DNA from: Bacillota bacterium
GTDB taxonomy: Bacteria; Bacillota; Dethiobacteria; Dethiobacterales; Dethiobacteraceae
Assembly (NCBI GenBank): GCA_012800215.1
Contig: JAAZJT010000137.1
Span: forward strand, 1-5,354
DNA length: 5,354 nucleotides
Direction of reading: 5' to 3'
The translations under genes were made by a program, and so were the position numbers. The notes beneath the pieces are model-generated. The model searched no databases. It was not told the DNA's origin and worked only from the letters and a program-made list of their open reading frames with translations. This document shows, piece after piece, positions 1-5,354 of the stretch; positions within the stretch are counted from its first letter, which is position 1, and each line of letters starts with the position of its first letter.

Positions 1-489
1 AATCCGCTCAGCCGGGTAAATTCCTGCTGTCGCTGTCTGCAGAACTTTAAGAGAAATATCGGTAGCTAATAACCTTGTATCCCAATATTGCTTTTCTGTC
101 CCAAAAAACTCATCTATCAACATGGCCAGTGTATATGCCTCTTCCCCAGTGGAACAAGCAGCACACCAAATTCTTAAATCCTGTTCTTTACAATTTGCTT
201 TTAATTCCGGCAGTATCTGGTCGCGGAAATAATAAAAATGTTCCGGCTCCCGCATAAAGTATGTATGGTTGGTGGTAATTCTGTTAATTAATTCTGAGGC
301 TGCCTGACCACTCCGATCCTGCAGCAAATACTGGTAGTACTCGGAAAAACTGGCGAAGTTTTTGCTTAATAAAACACTTTGCAATCTGCTGGTAACTAAA
401 TTTTTTTTCTCTTTTTTTAAATAAATACCATAATTGGCTTGAATATAAGCCGCTAATTTTGCAAATTCCTCAGATGTAATGTTGAGCAT
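1..489 (-). CDS. cheR: Chemotaxis protein methyltransferase CheR, 5' part (runs off left edge)
   Basis: CheR transfers methyl groups from S-adenosylmethionine to glutamates on chemoreceptors, the adaptation step of chemotaxis. It acts in the cytoplasm at receptor arrays. The 163 visible codons start at an ATG behind the purine-rich stretch TAAGGTAGGTGGGGT. They contain the N-terminal helical domain (about residues 1-75), the family motif ITTNHTYFMREPEHF (71-85), the SAM-binding motif RIWCAACSTGEEAYTLAM (106-123) and LLATDIS (140-146), whose Asp normally contacts SAM. CheR proteins are usually about 260-290 residues, so roughly the last 100, including the beta-subdomain that binds receptor pentapeptides in some CheRs, lie outside the window. 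The gene follows mcp on the same strand after 54 nt and is probably co-transcribed, although a hairpin lies in that gap. The reading frame is open with no sign of damage. The identification is secure; completeness cannot be judged. Confidence 0.96.
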   Translation of the reverse strand, partial: MLNITSEEFAKLAAYIQANYGIYLKKEKKNLVTSRLQSVLLSKNFASFSEYYQYLLQDRSGQAASELINRITTNHTYFMREPEHFYYFRDQILPELKANCKEQDLRIWCAACSTGEEAYTLAMLIDEFFGTEKQYWDTRLLATDISLKVLQTATAGIYPAERI

Positions 490-508
490 ACCCCACCTAC
501 CTTAGGCT

Positions 509-534
509 GGGCAGTACAATTATCTGTACTGCCC
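509..534 (-). other. Perfect 10-bp inverted repeat between mcp and cheR
   Basis: GGGCAGTACA and TGTACTGCCC form a perfect 10-bp stem around a 6-nt loop. In the minus-strand transcript it begins 9 nt after the mcp stop codon and ends 19 nt before the cheR start, directly 5' of the cheR ribosome binding site. No run of T's follows on either strand, so it is not a standard intrinsic terminator. It could be an mRNA-stabilising or processing element, an attenuator, or an operator-like palindrome. The stem is seen directly; its function is inferred. Confidence 0.6.
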
Positions 535-543
535 TCCCCTGCT

Positions 544-2262
544 TTAATACTTACCAAATTCTTGGTCACTTAAAAGGATTTGCGGCTCCTTGGCAGCTGC
601 AGCCTCCTGCCAGGCCGGGTTTTCCGAGATAGTCACAGGTTCATCAGCAGTTTTCTCAGCTTGCGGTTCCTGCGGCACAACATCTAAAAGAGCGGGAACT
701 TCCTCATCTTCCAAGCCTTCTTCTGCATTATAATCCTCAGTGTCAATGTCTACAGGCATAGTTTCCTGCACCAACTGTTTTAATTTAAAACCGGCAACCT
801 GTTGACGCAGTAATTCTGCTTGGCTGGCCAATTCTTCACTGGCTGCTGCGCCTTCCTCTGAAGTAGCAGAGTTGGTTTGTACCACTTGGGAAATCTGCAT
901 AACACCTTCATTAATTTGTGCCAATCCTGTGGCCTGCTCGTTGGAAGCAATGGCTATCTGCTCCACCAGCTTAGCCGCCTGCGCGATATTTTCCACTATT
1001 TTATCAAAAGCCTCTGCTGTTTGCCGGGCAATACGAGCACCAACATCTACTTTTTCCATGGAACCTTCAATTAGTTCAGTTGTTTCCTTTGCTGCATTAG
1101 CAGAACGGACTGCTAAATTTCGCACTTCCTCTGCCACTACGGCAAAACCTTTTCCATGCTGACCGGCACGGGCTGCTTCAACAGCTGCATTTAAAGCCAA
1201 AATATTAGTTTGGAATGCTATTTCATCTATTACTTTAATAATCTTAGAAATGTTGTGGGAGGATTCATTAATTTCGTTCATCGCCTCCAGCATTTCTTCC
1301 ATTTCTTTATTACCCTGCAGAGCATTTTCCCTGGCCGCACCCGCCACTAGATTTGCTTCATCAGCATTGCCGGCATTTTGTTTTGTCTGTGCTAAAATTT
1401 GTTCTAACGAAGCCGTCAACTGTTCAATGGAGCTTGCCTGCTCCGTAGCCCCCTGTGATAAGGCCATGCTAGAATCAGAAATTTGTTTGGCACCTGCTGC
1501 CACCTGCTGGGCTGCCACTTTAATATTGCTCAGCACTTCATTAAATGACGCCAGACTATTATTAATAGCGTTTTTAATTAACGCATGGTCCCCTTGATAA
1601 TTGCCTTCCATCATTACCTGCAAATCGCCCTGTTCTACCTGCTCCAGGACAGTAAGTGCTTCAGTAATGGGGCGCGTGGTTTCAGCTAAAGTCTGATTGA
1701 CACCATGTACAATTTTTTGATAATCTCCCTGGAACTTCTCCTCATCGCCGCGTACACTAAAATCGCCGGCAGTAGCTGCCTGAGCTAAAGAATCCATTTC
1801 AGCAATTAAATCCTTTAAGGTTGTCAGCATTTCCTGCAGACGCAAATTTAATATGTCCTGCTCCGATTTAGGGACGACATTTACATTTAGATTCCCATGC
1901 GCAATTTGGTCAATAATTGCAGCCTGTTCTTTAATGTTATTCGCTGCCTGTGCAAAGGAATTGGCCAATTCTCCAATCTCACCCTTTGCATCGGTATCAA
2001 TTTCCACATCAATAATACCTTCACTGACTTTACAGGCAGCAACCACCATTTTATTTATCGGTCTGGATATGGAAGCAGCAATCATTACTCCCAGTCCAAT
2101 GGCAAATACCGCAGCCAAAACAATTCCCACTGCTAAAGTGATAAGTGTATTGCCTACAAGTACTGCATTGTTCTCAGCCAGCAATCTGGTTCCATAGCCT
2201 ACCATACCTGCCAGAAAGGCAACTACTAAAAAGCCGATAATTAATTTCGTAGCAATTTTCAT
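544..2262 (-). CDS. Methyl-accepting chemotaxis protein with poly-HAMP array and minimal external loop
   Basis: A 572-residue membrane chemoreceptor that controls CheA kinase activity with CheW. Two hydrophobic helices (about residues 7-24 and 39-65) are joined by only about 14 residues, so there is no periplasmic or extracellular ligand domain. A HAMP starts at SRPINKM (66), and three further HAMP-like modules follow, marked by EGIIDVEI (81), HGNLNVNV (122), AGDFSVRG (165) and QGDLQVMM (211). The signalling helices occupy about 245-495. The hairpin tip is IAFQTNILALNAAVEAARAG (348-367), then QHGKGFAVVAEEVRNLA. Helix lengths fit the 36-heptad class. Consensus-like methylation sites are ASSIEQLTAS (276-285) and SATSEEGAAA (465-474). 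A 70-80 residue acidic, Pro/Ala-rich tail ends in EFGKY. The start is preceded by a modest site (AAAGGCAGGG), 24 nt after cheW. The ligand is unknown. Confidence 0.96.
   Translation of the reverse strand: MKIATKLIIGFLVVAFLAGMVGYGTRLLAENNAVLVGNTLITLAVGIVLAAVFAIGLGVMIAASISRPINKMVVAACKVSEGIIDVEIDTDAKGEIGELANSFAQAANNIKEQAAIIDQIAHGNLNVNVVPKSEQDILNLRLQEMLTTLKDLIAEMDSLAQAATAGDFSVRGDEEKFQGDYQKIVHGVNQTLAETTRPITEALTVLEQVEQGDLQVMMEGNYQGDHALIKNAINNSLASFNEVLSNIKVAAQQVAAGAKQISDSSMALSQGATEQASSIEQLTASLEQILAQTKQNAGNADEANLVAGAARENALQGNKEMEEMLEAMNEINESSHNISKIIKVIDEIAFQTNILALNAAVEAARAGQHGKGFAVVAEEVRNLAVRSANAAKETTELIEGSMEKVDVGARIARQTAEAFDKIVENIAQAAKLVEQIAIASNEQATGLAQINEGVMQISQVVQTNSATSEEGAAASEELASQAELLRQQVAGFKLKQLVQETMPVDIDTEDYNAEEGLEDEEVPALLDVVPQEPQAEKTADEPVTISENPAWQEAAAAKEPQILLSDQEFGKY
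547..561 (-). other. C-terminal EFGKY pentapeptide of the MCP (putative CheR/CheB tether)
   Basis: The last five residues, 568-572, are E-F-G-K-Y. They match the x-aromatic-x-x-aromatic pattern of chemoreceptor C-terminal pentapeptides, such as NWETF of E. coli Tsr and Tar, which recruit CheR and CheB. A long, acidic, probably disordered linker separates it from the signalling helices, as in tethering receptors. The match is seen; binding is inferred. Confidence 0.55.
1531..2067 (-). other. Tandem HAMP-like modules (about four) in the MCP
   Basis: Residues 66-244 hold one canonical HAMP (SRPINKM ... GEIGELANSF) and three divergent copies. Each has the G-[DNI]-hydrophobic-x-V connector signature at 82, 123, 166 and 212, spaced by 41, 43 and 46 residues. 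Poly-HAMP arrays are known in some receptors and histidine kinases, where they relay or tune signals. Module boundaries are approximate, since they were read by eye. Confidence 0.7.
2068..2244 (-). other. Two transmembrane helices with a very short external loop (in the MCP)
   Basis: Residues 7-24 (LIIGFLVVAFLAGMVGYG) and 39-65 are uninterrupted hydrophobic stretches. The intervening TRLLAENNAVLVGN is only 14 residues. A classical four-helix-bundle or Cache sensor needs over 100 residues here, so the receptor has essentially no outside domain. The N-terminal MKIATK is basic, consistent with a cytoplasmic N-terminus. Confidence 0.85.
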
Positions 2263-2286
2263 CCCAAACCCTGCCTTTATCTATTT

Positions 2287-2784
2287 TTATATCTCTGCCA
2301 GGCTTTCCATCTCTTCTTCCGTCAGTAATTTACTGCAATCCAGCAGAAGCTTAATTTCTTCATCAACTTTACCCACACTTTTTATATAGCGGTTGGTATT
2401 TTGTTTAATCTCCGGCAAACTGACAATATCAGCATCCGGGATAGATAAAACCTCTTCCACTGAATCCACAATTAAACCCATGGCAATATTTTCAAATTGA
2501 ATTACTATCACACAAGTACGGTCGTTATATTCTTTAAATTCTTTTTTAAAACGTAAACGGACATCCATTACCGGGACAATTTGTCCCCTTAAATTTATAA
2601 TACCGCGAATATAGTCAGGGAGTTCAGGAACTTCTGTAATGGGTTGAACTCCAATAATTTCCGTTACATACTTTATCTCAATGCCATAAATCTCCTTACC
2701 TATGGAGAAAGTTAAATACTTACCTTTCTGTGTATCTTCCTCTTCCTCAGCTACCCAGTACTCTTGTGCAGCCATTTCAGTCAT
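2287..2784 (-). CDS. cheW: Chemotaxis adaptor protein CheW
   Basis: CheW is the soluble SH3-like adaptor that joins CheA to chemoreceptor tips in the array. The chosen start gives 165 residues (MTEMAAQEYW...). It sits 6 nt after the Shine-Dalgarno AAAGGAGTTG, 25 nt past the cheA stop. An in-frame ATG at 2832 would add 16 residues but overlaps the end of cheA and has no comparable site, so it is not used. After a short acidic N-terminal extension (EEEED, residues 13-17) the CheW fold starts at GKYLTFSIGKEIYGIEI (21-37). The family hallmark PDYIRGIINLRGQIVPVMDVR spans 56-76, with the conserved NLRG arginine, and MGLIVDSVEEVLSIP (102-116) follows. Length and motif order are those of ordinary CheW (about 150-170 aa). 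It lies between cheA and mcp on one strand, as expected for its two binding partners. Confidence 0.96.
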   Translation of the reverse strand: MTEMAAQEYWVAEEEEDTQKGKYLTFSIGKEIYGIEIKYVTEIIGVQPITEVPELPDYIRGIINLRGQIVPVMDVRLRFKKEFKEYNDRTCVIVIQFENIAMGLIVDSVEEVLSIPDADIVSLPEIKQNTNRYIKSVGKVDEEIKLLLDCSKLLTEEEMESLAEI

Positions 2785-2790
2785 TTTTTG

Positions 2791-2800
2791 CAACTCCTTT
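2791..2800 (-). promoter_or_regulatory. cheW ribosome binding site
   Basis: On the minus strand AAAGGAGTTG lies 6 nt before the ATG at 2784. This decides the start in favour of 2784 over the longer in-frame ATG at 2832, which falls inside cheA. Confidence 0.85.
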
Positions 2801-2809
2801 CTATCTGAT

Positions 2810-4795
2810 TTATTGCACGAAACCGCCCACATCTAAAATGAGGCTGATACTGCCGTCGCCTAAGAGGGTACAACCACTAATGCCTTTACTTTGGTACCGC
2901 TCTTTAATATAGGCCGGTAATGCCTTTACCACCACTTCCTGCTGTCCCAACAGTTCATCCACAAAGAGCAGAAAACTTTTTTTATCGTGCTCCACCATTA
3001 CCAGAACTCCTTTTTCCAAGTCCGTAACTGCATTCTTTACATTGAAATACTGATGCAGCCGAAAAATGGGATAACATTCTCCCCGTACCATTAGCATTTC
3101 GTAGCCTTCAGTATCATTAAGCAAAGTATGCTGCTGCAGGCGCAAACACTCTTTAATGGAAATAATGGGAATGGTGTAACAGGAAGCTCCAACTTTAACA
3201 TTCATACTGTCCATGATCGCCAGCGTCAAAGGAATCTTTAAAGTAAAAACAGTTCCCTGCCCGGCTACACTGGAAACGGAAACCGCGCCACCCACCATCT
3301 CCAGGTTTTTCGCCACGACATCCATCCCTACGCCGCGTCCTGAAAATTCTGTAACGTTGTCTTTTGTCGAAAACCCAGGCAGAAAAATCAACTCAAATAT
3401 TTCTTTTTCTGTCATTTCAGCTGTCATTTTTGTTAACAGACCGTGCTCGCGGGCGCGCTCCAAAATTTTGTCTTTATTCAAACCGCGTCCGTCATCTTTA
3501 ATGAGAATGAGTACATCACTGCCGGTATTTTTAGCTTCCAGGGTAATTGTACCGGCTGCAGGTTTACCAAGCGCCTCCCTTTCCTCTGCCGTTTCCAAGC
3601 CATGATCAATGGCATTGCGAATTAAATGCATAATAGGGTCGGCGATATGTTCAATAATATTTTTATCAACTTCTGTGTGCTCTCCAATGAGCTGCAGCTG
3701 CACATCTTTTTGCAGTTGTCTGCTCATGTCGCGCACCAGGCGGTGCATTTTATGAAAAGTTGTGGCCAGCGGCACCATGCGGATAGACATGACCAAATCC
3801 TGCAGTTCGCTGGTGATTTTATGCAGCTGGCGCGCTGCTTTTTCAAAATTCTCCAACTCCAAACCATTTAGGTCAGGGTTTTGTATAACCATGGACTCGG
3901 CTATAACCATTTCCCCCACTAAATCCATTAATTTATCCAGTTTATTTACACTAACACTAATTACACTGTTACTGGCAGCAGTATGATTATTTTGCTGCTG
4001 CTTCGGTAATTGCGCCGCATCCCACGCCGCCTCTTCAGACTGCAAAGAGTCCACAACGGTAAGCTCTAACTTATTTAAAAAAGGCGTCTGCCAAAAAATC
4101 TCTTCAATTTGCTCTGCCTCCAGCTCAGACTGCAAATAAACTGTTAAACCCTTTGTCCGGATAATTTCCGCACTATCATCATCGTCTAAATCCGCCGGGA
4201 AGAGCTGCAGCACATTTGCTTCTGCCTGTAAGCTATGTACCAAAGCATAAGCTCTCACATTTTCCATGGCGCAATCAGCTGCAAAATGAACTACTGCTTT
4301 GTAAGTAACGGCATCTGCCCTCGCACAAAAACCGCCGGCACTGTCAGGCTGAGCCAACGCCACTGCTGTTTCTGACTCCGCACCGTTTTGTTGTTTTAAA
4401 AGCTGCAAATAATCTTCTATGCTTTTAATTAATGGTGCCGTATCGCTATCGGCTTCTTCCCCGTTTTTTATCTTCTGCAGCTCAACTTTCATTAAATCTA
4501 TGCCTTCTAAGACTAAATCTGAAAGGATGGTATAATCAACATTTTGAGGTTGCTGTTCGCGCAGGTAATAAAAAAGGTCTTCCAAGTGGTGTGCCACTGA
4601 AGCCAGGCTCTGGTAAGACATCATGCCGGAGGAGCCTTTAATGGTATGCATCAGGCGAAATAATTCATGTAAAGCATCTTCCGCAAAACCTAACTCTTTT
4701 TCACTGGACAGAACTAAAGTTTCCAACTGTTCAATGTTTTGTTCTGTTTCAAAAATATACATCTCAAGCATCTGCTCATTATTTTGCCCGCTCAT
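2810..4795 (-). CDS. cheA: Chemotaxis histidine kinase CheA
   Basis: CheA autophosphorylates under receptor and CheW control and passes the phosphate to CheY (and CheB). All five domains are visible in 661 residues. P1 (Hpt) is about 1-135, with the phospho-acceptor His50 in MHTIKGSSGM. A P2-like response-regulator docking domain is about 163-250, flanked by low-complexity linkers (LKQQNGAESETA; PKQQQNNHTAAS). P3, the dimerisation helices, is about 278-340 (VNKLDKLMDLVGEMVIAE). The P4 ATPase is about 341-525: N box HLIRNAIDHGLE (390-401), G1 DDGRGLN (434-440), GFSTKD (474-479), G2 SGRGVGMDVV (485-494) and G3 GQGTVFTLKIPLTLA (512-526). P5, CheW-like, is about 527-661. No key residue is missing, and the length is normal. 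The start follows the strong site TAAGGAGGTG, whose first three bases are the cheY stop codon, so the two genes are probably translationally coupled. It also precedes cheW by 25 nt. Confidence 0.98.
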   Translation of the reverse strand: MSGQNNEQMLEMYIFETEQNIEQLETLVLSSEKELGFAEDALHELFRLMHTIKGSSGMMSYQSLASVAHHLEDLFYYLREQQPQNVDYTILSDLVLEGIDLMKVELQKIKNGEEADSDTAPLIKSIEDYLQLLKQQNGAESETAVALAQPDSAGGFCARADAVTYKAVVHFAADCAMENVRAYALVHSLQAEANVLQLFPADLDDDDSAEIIRTKGLTVYLQSELEAEQIEEIFWQTPFLNKLELTVVDSLQSEEAAWDAAQLPKQQQNNHTAASNSVISVSVNKLDKLMDLVGEMVIAESMVIQNPDLNGLELENFEKAARQLHKITSELQDLVMSIRMVPLATTFHKMHRLVRDMSRQLQKDVQLQLIGEHTEVDKNIIEHIADPIMHLIRNAIDHGLETAEEREALGKPAAGTITLEAKNTGSDVLILIKDDGRGLNKDKILERAREHGLLTKMTAEMTEKEIFELIFLPGFSTKDNVTEFSGRGVGMDVVAKNLEMVGGAVSVSSVAGQGTVFTLKIPLTLAIMDSMNVKVGASCYTIPIISIKECLRLQQHTLLNDTEGYEMLMVRGECYPIFRLHQYFNVKNAVTDLEKGVLVMVEHDKKSFLLFVDELLGQQEVVVKALPAYIKERYQSKGISGCTLLGDGSISLILDVGGFVQ

Positions 4796-4799
4796 TTTG

Positions 4800-4809
4800 C
4801 ACCTCCTTA
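4800..4809 (-). promoter_or_regulatory. cheA ribosome binding site containing the cheY stop codon
   Basis: TAAGGAGGTG on the minus strand is a full-strength Shine-Dalgarno 4 nt before the cheA ATG. Its TAA is the cheY stop. A ribosome finishing cheY stands on the cheA site, an arrangement that favours coupled translation of kinase and regulator. Confidence 0.9.
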
Positions 4810-5166
4810 CGGCAAAACTTTTTTCAGGGTTTCTATAACATGATCTTCTTTAAATGGCTTAATAATAAAAGATTTTGCCCCGCTCATAATAGCTTCTCTG
4901 ACCATAGCCTCCTGCCCCATGGCAGAAACCATAACAACTACAGCCTCGGGGTTAATCTTCATAATAGCCTTTAAAGCATCCAGACCGTTCATTTCCGGCA
5001 TTGTTATATCCATTGTCACCAGATCAGGCCGGCATTCTGCATACTTCTGAACAGCAACGGCACCGTTTTCAGCTTCTCCCACAATTTCAAAACCATGGTT
5101 TTCCAGCATATTTTTTATTGCCATACGCATAAACGCTGCATCATCAACAACTAAAACTTTAGCCAT
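4807..5166 (-). CDS. cheY: Chemotaxis response regulator CheY
   Basis: A stand-alone receiver domain of 119 residues with no output domain. It is phosphorylated by CheA and binds the flagellar motor switch. The receiver residues are all present: acidic pair Asp8-Asp9 in VLVVDDA, phospho-acceptor Asp53 in TMDITMPEMNGLDAL, Ser81 in VMVSAMGQ, Phe100 at the switch aromatic position and Lys103 in IIKPF. The AFMRM segment after the acidic pair and the compact length resemble CheY of Bacillota and Thermotoga rather than the slightly longer enterobacterial form. The start is the first ATG in frame. Its upstream sequence (GAGAGAGTGAGATGAA) is only a weak Shine-Dalgarno compared with cheA and cheW. It is the first gene after a sigma-D-like promoter and leads the operon. 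Genomes often carry several CheY copies, so motor control is likely but not proven. Confidence 0.97.
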   Translation of the reverse strand: MAKVLVVDDAAFMRMAIKNMLENHGFEIVGEAENGAVAVQKYAECRPDLVTMDITMPEMNGLDALKAIMKINPEAVVVMVSAMGQEAMVREAIMSGAKSFIIKPFKEDHVIETLKKVLP

Positions 5167-5233
5167 TTCATCTCACTCTCTCTTTAAAATTTAACGTAGA
5201 ATAGAAAACCTACAATTCTGATCTAAATACTTG

Positions 5234-5239
5234 ATTATA
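5234..5239 (-). promoter_or_regulatory. TATAAT element, possible housekeeping -10
   Basis: A perfect TATAAT on the minus strand starts 1 nt after the sigma-D -10. At 17 nt upstream the candidate -35 is TTTTTC, a poor match to TTGACA, and there is no extended TGn. It may be a weak sigma-A promoter overlapping the sigma-D one, or chance in an AT-rich gap. Confidence 0.3.
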
Positions 5240-5240
5240 G

Positions 5241-5268
5241 CTATCGGTATTCTAGAGAAAAACTTTAG
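5241..5268 (-). promoter_or_regulatory. Sigma-D/sigma-28 (flagellar) promoter upstream of cheY
   Basis: On the minus strand CTAAA (5264-5268) is followed, after exactly 16 nt, by CCGATAG (5241-5247). The known Bacillus SigD consensus is CTAAA-N16-CCGATAT, so only the last base differs. Transcription would start near 5232-5235, leaving a leader of about 65-70 nt before cheY. The site is in a non-coding gap and points into a chemotaxis operon, which fits flagellar-class control. Transcription itself is not shown. Confidence 0.8.
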
Positions 5269-5287
5269 ACTTTTTAACAATCTAAAG
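5258..5287 (-). terminator. Terminator-like stem and T-run after the upstream gene
   Basis: On the minus strand CTTTAGA (5281-5287) and TCTAAAG (5263-5269) form a perfect 7-bp stem around an 11-nt loop, followed at once by TTTTT (5258-5262). The TAG stop of the upstream gene lies in the left arm. The stem is AT-rich with a largish loop, so termination would be weak. The right arm also contains the -35 of the cheY promoter. Confidence 0.45.
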
Positions 5288-5354
5288 CTGCAGTAAATTA
5301 CGGGAGAGCTGCCGCAGGCGTACAGATACATCTGCCAATGTTTCTAAAGCCGAT
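5282..5354 (-). CDS. C-terminal end of an unidentified protein (partial, runs off right edge)
   Basis: The minus-strand frame ending in TAG at 5282-5284 reads SALETLADVSVRLRQLSRNL followed by LQL, 23 residues with no start inside the window. The leucines and valines are spaced as in an amphipathic helix or coiled coil, which would suit the end of a chemoreceptor signalling helix, but no diagnostic motif is present. I chose this frame because it stays open to the edge, ends just before a terminator-like stem and runs in the same direction as the che genes. Too short to assign a function. Confidence 0.5.
   Translation of the reverse strand, partial: SALETLADVSVRLRQLSRNLLQL

Noticed and set aside
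75..257. Plus-strand open frame of 60 codons
   Set aside because: Lies antisense inside the cheR coding region, which has clear family motifs. The product resembles nothing I recognise.
509..534. The mcp-cheR hairpin as an intrinsic terminator
   Set aside because: No T-run follows the stem on either strand. After it the minus strand continues with AGCCTAAGG, the start of the cheR ribosome site.
1250..1597. Plus-strand open frames opposite the mcp gene (also 872-1162 and 1853-2197)
   Set aside because: Ser/Ala/Ile-rich products are the expected reverse-frame shadow of the Ala/Glu-rich coiled coil on the other strand.
2214..2240. Plus-strand GAAA-N15-GCCGATAA, one base from a sigma-28 consensus, pointing antisense into cheW
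   Set aside because: GCCGATAA lies inside the conserved first membrane helix of the MCP (codons for Ile-Ile-Gly-Phe), so the match is readily explained by coding, and the -35 is imperfect.
2785..2832. N-terminal extension of CheW from the in-frame ATG at 2832
   Set aside because: It overlaps the end of cheA, has no ribosome site, and the added 16 residues are not part of the CheW fold. The ATG at 2784 has a strong Shine-Dalgarno.
3213..3605. Plus-strand open frame of 130 codons opposite the cheA kinase domain
   Set aside because: Fully antisense to the conserved P4 ATPase motifs, which fix the coding strand. No separate ribosome site or family motif was seen.
5167..5220. Weak inverted repeats (GTAG/CTAC, AGAAT/ATTCT) in the cheY leader
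   Set aside because: Arms of only 4-5 bp in AT-rich sequence are expected by chance, and there is no riboswitch-like structure.

Overview
The window holds one side of a bacterial chemotaxis operon read entirely on the minus strand. From right to left it contains the last codons of an upstream gene, a promoter region, cheY, cheA, cheW, a methyl-accepting chemotaxis protein (MCP) gene and the 5' part of cheR, which runs off the left edge. Moderate-to-low G+C, strong AGGAGG-type ribosome binding sites, a short CheY (119 aa), a CheA with a P1-P2-P3-P4-P5 layout and a sigma-D type promoter all fit a motile member of the Bacillota. Clostridia or Negativicutes are my guess, from general resemblance only. 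The genus cannot be read from the window.

Layout: 5282-5354 is the C-terminal tail of an unidentified protein. 5167-5281 is the only real control region. It carries a terminator-like stem followed by T's and a near-perfect sigma-D/sigma-28 promoter (CTAAA-N16-CCGATAG) whose -35 lies inside the stem. A TATAAT lies just downstream. cheY, cheA, cheW and mcp follow with gaps of 11, 25 and 24 nt. A 54-nt gap containing a perfect 10-bp hairpin separates mcp from cheR.

Together the genes make a nearly complete signalling unit. The MCP controls CheA autophosphorylation through CheW, CheA phosphorylates CheY, CheY acts on the flagellar switch, and CheR methylates the MCP for adaptation. No cheB, cheC, cheD or cheV is visible; these may lie beyond the left edge or elsewhere.

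I do not see a previously undescribed system here. The points most worth a second look are the MCP's architecture (two membrane helices with almost no external domain, then a run of about four HAMP-like modules), its C-terminal EFGKY tail that fits a CheR-tethering pentapeptide, the overlap of terminator and flagellar promoter before cheY, and the hairpin placed just before the cheR ribosome binding site.
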